From Prunus persica (Eukaryota; Streptophyta; Magnoliopsida; Rosales; Rosaceae), in NCBI RefSeq assembly GCF_000346465.2, contig NC_034009.1, forward strand, positions 5,231,269 through 5,295,268: a stretch of 64,000 bases of DNA, given 5' to 3'. Positions 1 through 9,532 of the stretch are shown here, piece after piece. Under the pieces are notes generated by a model. It was not told where the DNA came from, searched no databases, and saw nothing but the letters and a program-made list of their open reading frames with translations. A program made the translations under genes and the position numbers. The stretch's first letter is position 1, and every line of letters starts with the position of its first letter.

Positions 1-918
1 CCGTCTTCTTTTCATGTCGCCACCATTTTGCAATAATCAATCAAATTACGAATCGTTTAGGCATCTAACTGTTATCAAATAAATAGACAAACCTAGTGTT
101 AGTATTACACGCATTAAAATTATCACAATGTTAATTGTTAAATTTCAGGGACGGGTCTAGCTACACCGATATTGTCTCCAATTTAACCACCTACAAAGTC
201 CAGTAGGTGTGGGGTTTTATCATAAAATGTCTCGGTGTTAGTAAGAGTGGAACCATTTATTATATGAGACTTTCTATTTTGTTAAGTTTCCGACGTGGGA
301 TTGTGTATTCTTCAACATTAATCAAATAACTAAAAGATCTTCAGCTTGGTTGATTTTTTTTCCCATGAATGATTGAAGGACCTTGAAAATGAACAATCCT
401 ACTCATCATATGATATTGCAGGTTGGGAAGGAAAATGAAGAAGGTAGATGGGATTAAAGAGAAAGGTGCCCTCCTTATTACTAAATCATATGGAAAATAA
501 ATTTAATGCAAAATCCTTCTCCTTAAAAAAAGAACTATACGTACTCGTAATTTTTGTGTTGATAATAGAACTATGTATATGGTCAAAACGACATCGATCG
601 TCATTAGTTGTAGGATCAAGCATTTAGGGTTCAGGGTTTCTATCGACCTATCTTTGTGAATTCGTTGTAAATTACTCAAAATGGAAACCAAGTGAAACTA
701 ACGGAATAAAGGTATAGATATGAGAATTTATCCTCCTTGTGGACCACTAAAAAACTAACTACTTATAATGAACACTTACTTACGACAGGCCAAAAAGGCT
801 TCTCACCCTTTACCCCAATTCATGATTTGTACTTTGATCCGTTATTCAATTCCACCAAAAGTTGCTGCTCACTTCCTTCATTAGCTTCCTTTTGAAGGCA
901 ACTTTTCTCTTCGGTTTT
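1..918. other. AT-rich intergenic stretch, nothing recognised
   Basis: Only short chance reading frames are present. I see no domain, repeat boundary or RNA gene here. The end of the stretch leads into a decayed LINE RNase H fragment. Confidence 0.5.
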
Positions 919-1141
919 AGAAGCTAAAGCAACTGGTATGTAAGCATGACCTTAGACAAGGCAAATGTTTTGGTTATAACAATATTATTGTTGAAGGTGA
1001 TTCTCAAGTTCTAATGATAAAAAGATCCATGGTGGAGAATTTTCTCTCGAGTTCGTCATGTTTATCGTGACACAAATTTTGTAGCAGATGAGTTAGCGAA
1101 GGTATCATTGACCAAAATGTGTATTTGGATGTCTAATTGGC
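919..1141 (+). pseudogene. Decayed LINE RNase H fragment
   Basis: Reading the plus strand with at least one frame change gives pieces typical of the RNase H domain (RVT_3 type) that ends plant LINE ORF2 proteins. The order is EAKA, then GYNNIIVEGDSQVL, then RHVYRDTNFVADELAKVS. These match the conserved 'N(I/V)xVExDS' block around an active-site acidic residue and the terminal 'HVxRxxNxxAD' block. The segment between them is shortened and stops break the frame. No reverse transcriptase part is visible upstream, so this is an isolated remnant and not a gene. The family assignment rests on pattern recognition only. Confidence 0.65.
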
Positions 1142-3004
1142 TTGTTACTATTGCACTCAAAGTGTTGTATGAAAGAAGGAATATCGAGAATTAAAATCTT
1201 CACTAATTCTAGAAAAGCTACCAAAACACTTGGGTTGACGTTTCCCATGTATTATGGTCTTTGTTGCACGACGATATGCAGAACCATGTGACCAGAAATT
1301 CAATTGGAAGTAATAATTAAGAAAGGAAGTGGCCATGGCTGCGGTCCAAGCTTTCGCTTTCATATACCATTGTTATTATGGAGCACCTTAATTTCTTCTT
1401 TAAGCAGCATTACAAACTTCTTCAATGAAATATCCACCACTTCACAGTCAGTTGAGATAATATTTCACCTTTTCTAGTTATTTTTTAAAAGGAAAATATG
1501 AAGTTGCGTTCTGTGTAGGTTAAATTTAGGAATTTAGATGACATTATAAGGTTAAATTGTTTGTTTAAATTAGTTTAGCATCCGCTTTGTTAAATGAGAT
1601 TTTAAATTCAAATCTCGTATACAGACGATCACTAAATACCCATCGTCTCATTTAGTGTCCATTTTGTTGAATGGTTAGGAACCGTCCTAGTTTGATAGTA
1701 TCTTAAAATCGAAAAACAATTAGTGTTTTTATTTTTTGCCATGGAAAAATAATTAGTGTTTACTGGAAGTGTAATGTAAGTCGTTCGGCCCCGTCACTGT
1801 AATGCATGCTTAAACATGGCAAACATTGAAAAATAAAGTGAAATCTCATCCACTTGTGCAGATAGACGACAAGGGTGTGGTTTGCTTGCATCCTGCTAAA
1901 ATCATCCAATCCTAGTGGTCTGATTCGTAACCACCTCACCTCTTTGTCTGTTTGCATGTATAGTTTTTAACTTTAACTTGAGCTCACACCCACCATATCT
2001 GACTTTGGCCTAAAAATGAATCAACTTCTGGCTCTGTAGATAATGGAGAGGTGTGGTTCAAATCTTATGGAAGAATTACATTAATTGTTGGCAATCAATG
2101 CTAAGCATTCCGAGCCTCCCTTGCATTTAGATACTGTGCATTTAATCGCATTTTATTAAATTTTTTAATCATTTTAATAATCTAACGATCTAAAATATGA
2201 CACGTCAAATTTCTAAAGCTACATCTTAACGCTGTTAATTCCAAATAAAATAAAATAATTTGCCAGTCGAACCCTCCTAAACCCACAACCTTACTCATTC
2301 GGATTTGATGACATGCTTGTTTCTCAAAATTTCTCCCATCTTCAAGAATAGTCAAAACTTCTGTTACATGTCTTTTTCTTAACGAATATTCAGTTGGGCA
2401 AAAATATAAAAAATTAAATTAAATTAAAATTAAGGCCTCCTCGTTCCAGTTCCACCTAGAGAAATCTAGGCGGGCTTCTTTCCTTTACAAGTTGGTAGTC
2501 TGGACATTTCCATGACGAAAGATTTTATGCAGAAGGAAAGTCGGGGGCCGGCAAAAAAAGAAAAGAAAAAGAGTTGGTACTTGGTGGTAGAAAACCACAG
2601 TACGGATTGTCCATTTTCAATATTCCATCCCCTGAATCAAAGGAAAACATAGAGGAAATGATTAAATCTGGTAAAATCTAACCATAATTCTAAAATTCAT
2701 TTTCGCACATTCACTAATTATTAGGATTAGCAAACAAAGGTATACTAATTACTAATGATTAGTGACTGACTTACCTCTAAACAAATTAAAACTTAAAGAA
2801 AACGGAAACCGCCCATCTTAATTAGATCTTCTTAAGCTCAGAATCATAATATATATATAAAAAAAAGGGACCCAAAACATTTCAACCAGTAAATAATTTA
2901 ATGGAAAACTTGCATTCAAATCAAGAACCATCCAACAATCATTTTTACAACAAAACCCCATGGTTCCTAAATCCCATTGTAACCCAAAAGGGCCACAACT
3001 AAAA

Positions 3005-3009
<5 letters not shown>
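1142..3009. other. Intergenic stretch without recognised genes
   Basis: AT-rich DNA with only short frames of 60-70 codons that look like chance. It ends at a GA microsatellite just downstream of the small zinc-ribbon gene. Confidence 0.5.

Positions 3010-3057
<48 letters not shown>
3010..3057. repeat. (GA)n microsatellite
   Basis: About 24 uninterrupted GA units, about 60 bp beyond the stop codon of the minus-strand gene at 3116-3319. It would lie in that gene's 3' untranslated region. Confidence 0.95.
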
Positions 3058-3060
<3 letters not shown>

Positions 3061-3115
3061 TAAGTTTCTTGGTCTCTGCTACTAATTGTATATGCTGGTG
3101 TTGTTGAACTTGTTG

Positions 3116-3319
3116 TTAGTAGTACAAGACCAAGCGCCTGGCACAGAGAGTGCAGAAATACTTTCTCTTGATCTTGAAGCACATGGGCAGAAAGCAAAAC
3201 TTCCACTGGGCCTCAACATCCACAGCCTGCACTTTGCCTCCACAGTGTGGGCATGATCCAGGGGCTTGCTGCCTCCCCAGCTCCTTCTCTTCCTCATCAC
3301 AGACATACACCAACCACAT
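3116..3319 (-). CDS. Small conserved plant zinc-ribbon-like protein (67 aa)
   Basis: A single-exon gene of 67 residues starting MWLVYVCDEEEKELGRQ. Two cysteine pairs are visible, CPHCGG near residue 23 and CTLCARR near residue 57, separated by a conserved aromatic/basic stretch (QWKFCFLP, then KIKRKYFC). This is a treble-clef or zinc-ribbon-like layout. I recognise the pattern as a family of very short plant proteins of unknown function. The start lies in a good context (aaaATGt). A TATAA motif on the minus strand at 3537-3541 would put the transcript start near 3510 and give a leader of about 190 nt. Odd point: a 136-codon frame (3082-3492) begins in that leader and runs through the whole gene in another frame. 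No function is known to me. Confidence 0.8.
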   Translation of the reverse strand: MWLVYVCDEEEKELGRQQAPGSCPHCGGKVQAVDVEAQWKFCFLPMCFKIKRKYFCTLCARRLVLYY

Positions 3320-3536
3320 TTTTCTCCTGAGTCTTTAGTTTCTTCTGATCTTTGTTTCTTGGGTTGGGTTTCACCAAAAGGCACAGGCTTTTCTCGGATT
3401 TGCTTTTTGATCTTGCTGAGTCGGTTATGGGGCAGCTTTGTGTTGATCTGGTCTGGGTTTTTTGAGAGATTGGGGGTTGGAGTTTTGGACAATTAATGTG
3501 AATCCAATAAAGAACAACTGAAGCTTGTCAGAGTAC

Positions 3537-3541
3537 TTATA
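3537..3541 (-). promoter_or_regulatory. Candidate TATA box of the zinc-ribbon gene
   Basis: TATAA on the minus strand, 218 bp upstream of the start codon at 3319. Spacing fits a leader of about 190 nt. Identified by motif and position only. Confidence 0.45.
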
Positions 3542-3818
3542 AGGTGGAAAGAGACTTGGCTTAGTTATTTTATTATTTTTATTTTAGTTCAGGAAAAGAA
3601 TATTCCCCACACAAGTTAAAAAACTTTATGGCTTTTACCTTTTTCTCTCAAAAATAAAAAAAATTTAAAAAACAACTGGGTTTTACCTTTACTTTTATAC
3701 CATGGTCTCATTTAGCTTGCTTCTACATTTTTTATTGTTGTTTTGTTGAACTTAGATAAGAAGTAAAATTCGAATTTGGGACATCTTTTTAAAGTACTGA
3801 TAAATACTTATAGATTAA

Positions 3819-4869
3819 GGGAGATGTATTCAATTGAGATTTTAATATATTATAATTACATGATTTTAATGTAATAGATTTCAATCAGATTTGTAATTAT
3901 ATGATTTTACTTATGATTTTATTCACTTAGGATTTTGCTTATGATTTTAATAGATTACAATTACAGAATTTTACTTTATATTTCTATGTGAGCATTTTTT
4001 GCTCACCACATTAACCAAAGTTGTATGCTCACCGCCACCCTTAAAAGGTGTCTGCCTCATTATTCTCAGAATCTCTTCTTCTGTAACGCATTAGTACTAG
4101 TAACCAACCAGCCACACCAATCAAAAATCAAAGAGGCAAGCTTTGAGTTTTGAAATTGGGAGTAAGATTAAGAGCAAGCAATTTCGTGTTTTTTTGTCAT
4201 ATTTTGATTGATTCATAATTTGGCGGTTTATTGGATTTGGAAGATTTTAGTTTTGGATATAGGGGCAGTCAAATCATATGGAGGAAGATGAGATTTAGGG
4301 GTTTAGTGGTGGTTGTTTTTCTGGAGAAAAAAATAAATTGGTGGTTGTTTACTGTACACTAAGGGAGAGAGGAGAGTGCAGGGAAAGATAGGTCAGGGGA
4401 GGGAGGAGGAAAGAAAGGAAAAAAAATAATAATAAAGGAAGAGGGAAAGGAGGAAAAATGGGGAGTGTGCTATGATGTGGGCCCTTTATCGTCTCTCTTA
4501 TGATTTTTTTTTATACAGTAAAAAGCATGAAAAAATAGTGGGGAAAAAAAAGTATGAGAGCATATATGAGAATCATGCATAGGAGGTTGTGATTTGTTGT
4601 GTGATTTGGTATGTACACACTTAAAAGTCTCACACAATACACCATTTAATGATATACATTAAAATCAATAAGTTTTTGAATATCACAGTACTTTTTCTTA
4701 TTTTTTAAAAGTCCTAATTGAATACCAATGGACTTGTATTGATTATTTAAAAATCTTAATTGAATACTACCAGACTTTTATTGATTACTTAAAAATTTTA
4801 ATTGAATACCGCTGTACTTTTAAGCTTCAAAATAATCCATTAAATTTTTCATTGAATGCACCCTCTTAA
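3819..4869. mobile_element. Candidate composite TIR element
   Basis: The left edge (AGGGAGATGTATTCAATTGA) and the right edge (reverse complement AGAGGGTGCATTCAATGAA) look like imperfect terminal inverted repeats. The flanking 170-240 bp on each side are rich in repeated ATTGAATAC and TTTTAAT-type units, as in common plant MITEs of this style. The middle (about 3990-4550) differs: it is purine-rich, has short promoter-like and leader-like stretches, and starts beside the small palindrome TGAGCATTTTTTGCTCA. It may be an insertion or captured host DNA. No transposase is present. Boundaries are approximate. Confidence 0.45.
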
Positions 4870-4871
4870 GA

Positions 4872-4985
4872 GTTAGTGGGTCAGTGGTAGAGGTGTTTGT
4901 TTGCAGACCCCATGGTACAAGTTCCAATTCCCTTGTGTGTGGCACCCCCACCCTAGATTAGTTGATCGCTTTATTTATAACAAAA
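4872..4985 (+). mobile_element. tRNA-derived SINE fragment
   Basis: The segment has an A-box-like GGTCAGTGGTAGAG and a B-box-like GTACAAGTTCCAATTCC, then GTGTGTGGCACCCCC, and ends with GATCGCTTTATTTATAAC. The second half resembles the SINE at 18851-18964 in TT9 intron 1, which has the same order of B box, TG stretch, C-rich block and ATCGCTTGTATTT tail. I infer the same SINE family. I could not find a target site duplication for this copy. Confidence 0.55.
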
Positions 4986-4989
4986 AGAG

Positions 4990-6060
4990 ATGCAAATCAA
5001 TGCTTTTTTTACTATATTAAACCCGTTAACTTGTTATAAAACAAAAATAATAATTATTTCTTTACTTATTTTTTCTTCTTTAATATTGAATTGATTACTA
5101 CCCACCTAATTGACTTTGTATGTGGGTGGGGACCAGAATAAATCAATCTTCAATTTGAGTTTCTTCTTTTGGTGAGTTTGGGGATCGGAGGCCCCATAAC
5201 AAATATAAATAAAGGCACTATTCACGACTGTAGATTGTGACACGTTAAATTAGAAAAACCAGTCCAATTAGGATTTGAATACTTGCGAGGTGAACGGAGA
5301 GTTTACACAGAGTAGTCCGTGACCTAAATTAAAATAGCTATATTGTTAAGGAGGTTTGTTTTTTAAATAGAACTAGTCTCTTTGCACGCGTTTTTGTATA
5401 TGTGAGAGATTTTTTATTTATTTTTAATTAGAAAATATAATGAGTAGTTGTGTTCCATAAAAATAGGATTATTATCTTATTTTTTTTAATTTTAATTTTT
5501 TAAATATAAAAAATATGAATTTACCATATTATCCTCATTTAATTAATAATTTCAATTCTTAATATTTGCATTAATCAATAATATTTTTTGGTATTTTGAA
5601 TGTTTCACCATTCTTTGTCTTTTGCATTATATAAATAGATAAAGAAACAATATTTTACTTAAATTTAATCTAATATTATAATAAAAGATATTCGAAGGGA
5701 GACTTTGGAAAAGCCCAAAGGAGAGAGAAAAATTTTAAAAGAAGTCGAAATGGACAAAATTGCCCTTATTTATTTTTTGATTTCCTAAGGAATCCTTTAC
5801 ATTTGCATGTCTTTGGTTTGAAAGTTGAGAGGTTTTTCTGTCTTTTTTGAAAAAGCTTTGGCTTTTTCCAAAAGTGAAAGCTTTTTTATGGGTAAAACCT
5901 AAATTTACTCAATAAAAAATACATCCGCTCTATTCCGATCTATCCAACTTAACTAGACTTATATGTCTACTAGGGAAGATTATGATGAAGAAACTTATCA
6001 AACCAAAAAAAGAACAAAAATCATATTCTGTGGCCAAACAGTAAAACTGAAAACTCCCCC
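4990..6060. other. AT-rich intergenic stretch
   Basis: Very AT-rich DNA with no coding potential and no element boundaries I can defend. It ends where base composition rises sharply at the regulatory-site cluster beginning near 6081. Confidence 0.5.
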
Positions 6061-6080
6061 TCCTTTCATATTCTGACACA

Positions 6081-6238
6081 TGACGTCAGCACTGAGTCAA
6101 TTGGCAGCCGTATTGTAAGGGTGGGCCCGAGGATGACGTCAACATTGCAGATCCACGTGTTGTAAGGTCCATTTCCCACAGCGCTTACCCTATGGATTTC
6201 CTTCACTTTCCAATAGGCGCGTCGGCACGTGCCACGTG
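6081..6238. promoter_or_regulatory. Cluster of bZIP (TGACGTCA) and G-box (CACGTG) sites
   Basis: Two palindromic TGACGTCA sites (6081-6088 and 6134-6141) and three CACGTG G-boxes (6154-6159, 6226-6231, 6233-6238) lie within 160 bp, with GTGGGCCC, a TCP-type site, at 6121-6128. The segment is clearly richer in GC than its AT-rich surroundings. TGACGTCA and CACGTG are core targets of plant bZIP factors, and CACGTG is also bound by bHLH factors. No recognised gene starts nearby: the nearest is the zinc-ribbon gene, whose start is 2.7 kb away and which points away. It could be an orphan promoter, an enhancer or the promoter of a non-coding transcript. Confidence 0.6.
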
Positions 6239-6299
6239 AACGCAGAGTCTGACGGCTGAGGAAACTGCCAAACGGCAGTTTGGTGGCGAGTTTGTAAAC

Positions 6300-6734
6300 G
6301 TAAGCACCGAAGGCAGGTTTGGAGGTGCGTGAGCGAGTGCCTGCATTCTGCTTTCTCTTGGTTGTTGCAGTGCCTCTCTACTGTAGCAACAAAAACCATC
6401 TGTTTTTCACAACTTTTTTGTTTTGGGCAGTTCCACTTGATGGCATCACTCTTAAAAATATCTTTGGGAGTTCACTTGGTTGGTTCAACATTCTGTTAGA
6501 TGTTTCAGTTTTTTTTTTCTTTTCTGTGGATGAATAGCAATCGATATGTCAATTTTAATTTTTTGGTTTCCACCCAATTTTTCTTTTACATTTTTGATTG
6601 GCGAATCAAGCAATTAAAATCAGATCAACTACTCCTCTATCTAAGTTTTCCAATTCATGCATTCTCTCATTCCTAGTAAGTAGCAGTTTGACATTGCTTA
6701 TTTGAGGTGATGAGTGATTTTTTTAAATAATTTT
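6300..6734. other. Intergenic, possible transcribed leader beside the site cluster
   Basis: Follows the bZIP/G-box cluster. A 72-codon frame at 6319-6537 on the plus strand has no recognisable domain. I see no firm gene. Confidence 0.4.
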
Positions 6735-7015
6735 AGGAAGCCCACCCTGTTTGGTAAACTATAAGAAAATCACTTATTGTTAAAAGTTGTTGTGAGAGAA
6801 AGCTATGAGGGAAAACAGTTAATGAGGTGCTTTCATTTTCTGATTATGCAATAATCAGTTTCGAAGAGGCGCTAGGTTTAATGATTATGCGGCAGTTATT
6901 TTCTGATTATGTGAGAATCAGTACCAACAACACTTTTAACAAAAAGTTTACCAAACGCCAAACTGTTTTCTTTCACAACAATTATTTTCACAGCACAACA
7001 ATGCCAAACTAGCCC
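6735..7015. mobile_element. MITE-like element with inverted ends
   Basis: The left end (TTAGGAAGCCCACCCTGTTTGG) and the reverse complement of the right end (TTAGGGCTAGTTTGGCATTG) share the TTAGGnnn...GTTTGG pattern of Tourist-like or hAT-like MITEs. The inside carries internal repeats such as TTTCTGATTATG. No coding capacity. Boundaries are approximate. Confidence 0.45.
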
Positions 7016-7282
7016 TAAGTAACCATGTCATTAGATAGGAGAATCAAAGAGTTGGAATCAAATCAACTACTTTTCTATTTTATACTAATTTTAATTTTAT
7101 GGATATTTGATTATGGACTTTAACGTGAAATCCACATAATTTTTTATTTATTATACCTATGTGTTAATAAACGCATAAAAAATTATAAATTAAAATCATT
7201 CTAATACTTATGTGCTAATAAATATTAAAAAAAATATAAATTAGAATCATTCCAACACTCATTCTGGATAACATGCTATTAA
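7016..7282 (+). mobile_element. MITE family B, copy 1
   Basis: Shares a long block with 45716-45960 in the same orientation: TTTGATTATG, then CCACATAATTTTTT, then TATGTGTTA and AACGCA, and AATCATTCCAA near the end. The ends carry imperfect inverted repeats (GTAACCATG against a right end whose reverse complement contains GCATGTTATCC). No transposase. Two diverged copies in one window make a transposon family the simplest explanation. Confidence 0.55.
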
Positions 7283-7580
7283 TGTTGTGCATCAACGTGG
7301 GTATTCAATTCCCTCATTGCCCACAATGCCCAAAAACCAGAAAGACAAACTAGACATGGTTTCATTATTTGTTAAACACATTTTCAAGTTTTAAGGATAT
7401 AATTATCCTTTTTTTGGTAATTATTTTATGTGTCGATACACATGGACCCGATACAATAATCCATGCCTTACAATATGTTTGTACCATCAAAATATGTTTG
7501 TACGTAGCTCTAATATGTAATATTTATCTTATGTTATTTCTTTTACACTTATGAATGGCTAAATTGGTGTAGATATTATG

Positions 7581-8401
7581 GTCCTATTTGATTCACAGAA
7601 CGGATTTGAGAGGAAATCACTTTCTATGTCATTTCCTAAGGGATGAGAAATTGAAAAATCTTTTCTCATGTTTGGTAATGCCAGGAAAGTAACCAGGAGA
7701 TTTTACTTTATTTCTTTTCCCATGTTTGTTTTGAGTACAAATGAAAAACAAAGTTTGTATAATTTTCTAGTTATACCCATATTAAATCAAATAAAAAAGA
7801 GTGCATTTAATGAGATATTGTAATTCTAAATTGTTAATGGGGACAAAATAGTTATGAAACATGTACATTGAATGTTGGCTCATTTTTCCAAACTTTCCCA
7901 TGAGTAGAGGCGGAGCTAGAATTTTATATTTGAGGGGGCTAAAATGTTAAACACAAAAAGTTTAGTTGTATACTTTTTTTTGGCCTATCGAGTAAATAAT
8001 TGCTTATAAAAGCACTACATTGAAATGAGTTGTTTTCTTTCATAAATGTCGTATGATTTTACTATTATATTCATATTGAAATACAATTTTGATAAGTATT
8101 GATTTGTGGTGAGGGGGCATAGGCTTAAGTATAGCAATTTTTCTTTGCACTTGTTACCACATCCAATATATACATTCAAAGGGATTAAATTAATTTGGGG
8201 GGCCAAGGCCAGCCCTGGCCTTGACACAACTCCACCTATGCCCATGAGGAGGGAAAATAAAACCCAAGTTGGGAGGAGGGCTTCACTTCCCCCTACTTTC
8301 TCATGTGACAGACAACTATTTCTCATGCATGAATTTACCAAATATAGAAAATCAATTGATTTCTCATCTCCAAACTTTCTTTCTTATGAACCAAACAGGA
8401 C
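7581..8401 (+). mobile_element. Tourist-like MITE, copy 1, split by a nested hAT
   Basis: The ends are near-matching inverted repeats: GTCCTATTTGATTCA at the left, and GTCCTGTTTGGTTCA as reverse complement of the right. The same short word TTATG lies just outside both ends (7576-7580 and 8402-8406). The left 300 bp align closely with the reverse complement of 45311-45712, which has TTA on both sides. TTA target duplications and GTTTGGTT-type ends are known features of PIF/Harbinger (Tourist) elements. A second transposon occupies 7905-8240. No transposase is encoded, so it is non-autonomous. Confidence 0.65.
7905..8240. mobile_element. Nested non-autonomous hAT element
   Basis: A 336-bp insert is flanked by a perfect 8-bp duplication, CCCATGAG, at 7897-7904 and 8241-8248. 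The ends are short imperfect inverted repeats: TAGAGGCGGAGCTAG at the left, and CATAGGTGGAGTTGT as reverse complement of the right. An 8-bp duplication and a TAGAGGCGGAG-type end are features of plant hAT elements. It sits inside the Tourist-like MITE, so it is the younger insertion. No protein is encoded. Confidence 0.75.
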
Positions 8402-8646
8402 TTATGGATGGTAGATTTTGAAAAATGCTTGACTCATTAAATATAAGCTACAACGACCTCATCCTACCTGTGACCTGTCCCTCTCTTAAATGAAGAATAT
8501 AAAAAATAAATATTTAACCTTTTGTTTTCCTTAGCTTCTCTTTCGTGTTTATTTTGTCACCTTTTTTCTTGGGGGTAATAAAGTCAGACGAGAATACTAC
8601 TGGGGTAGGCCGTTCAAAGTCATAATCATAATATATATATATATAT

Positions 8647-9041
8647 ACAGTCCCTTTCTATTAAGGGATCCCTCAAATAATATTTGAGGGACGCCTTTTA
8701 GGGTATTCTACAATTTTTTTCCCAATGATCCAAACCATCTATTTTTTAGGTCTTCATTCATAGATCATCCTAACAAAAAATTAGACAAATCGGAAACCGT
8801 TTCAACATCCAATTGTGTCTTACAAAATCAATGAACACGGTACTTCAAGAAAATGCTAAAATTTCAATAACTTAATTGAGTGGTCAAATGATATCGAATT
8901 CAAGTGATTTTTTGTAGGGATGATCTTTGAATGAGTATTTACAAAATAGATGGTTTGGATTAGTAAAATACAATCCGGAGTGGGGCCTACAAGGGGTGTC
9001 CCTCAAATAAGCTTATTTGAGGGATCCCTCAATGGAAGCTC

Positions 9042-9046
<5 letters not shown>
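8647..9046. mobile_element. Foldback-type TIR element in a TA microsatellite
   Basis: About 400 bp lie between two (TA)n runs (8631-8647 and about 9045-9072). The left end starts ACAGTCCCTTTCTATTAAGG, and the reverse complement of the right end starts ACAGAGAGCTTCCATTGAGG. Both then continue GGATCCCTCAAATAA and TTTGAGGGAC. The similarity of the arms extends to about 110 bp, including ATCCAAACCATCTATTTT. Each arm also holds a small palindrome (CCCTCAAATA / TATTTGAGGG), so the element can form a hairpin with side stems. TA on both sides fits insertion at TA. Superfamily is uncertain and no ORF is present. Confidence 0.7.
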
Positions 9047-9076
<30 letters not shown>

Positions 9077-9292
9077 CATTTCTCTAGCCAACAAAAAATT
9101 ACGACTATAATTAATAAGTTCAGTTCAATGAGGATGAGGATGGGTTATAGCTCAATATAGGCAATTAGGCATGCTGCATGCAATGGAAGGAGAAGGTCAT
9201 CTTATTCACCAAAATTTGGGACTATTTGGCCCGGGGGTCAAGTTTTCAATATGCTAGGGTTCTTGGTTAATATAAGAACCTTATCATATATA

Positions 9293-9515
9293 TATTTTTT
9301 AATCAACGAGAAACTTCAACAGTACAATTAAAGATATTGACATGACATTTAGAATACCAATTCTAAGACGACAACAAACTAACATGTTTAAAACAAAACT
9401 AACAGCCACATTAAAACTAATAACCCACATCACCACAATTAACCATAATCTCAAACAAAGCTCACAATACAAACCCAATATAACCGAAACCTTAAAGTAA
9501 CCCATGAGTCTAAAT
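9293..9515 (-). mobile_element. Short non-LTR retroposon with 17-bp target duplication
   Basis: The 17-bp word GAACCTTATCATATATA occurs at 9276-9292 and again at 9516-9532, enclosing 223 bp. On the minus strand the insert ends in CTCGTTGATTAAAAAA, the style of a plant LINE tail. A long, exact duplication plus an A-rich 3' end is the normal mark of target-primed retroposition. The insert shows no clear protein and may be a 5'-truncated LINE end. Confidence 0.65.
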
Positions 9516-9532
9516 GAACCTTATCATATATA

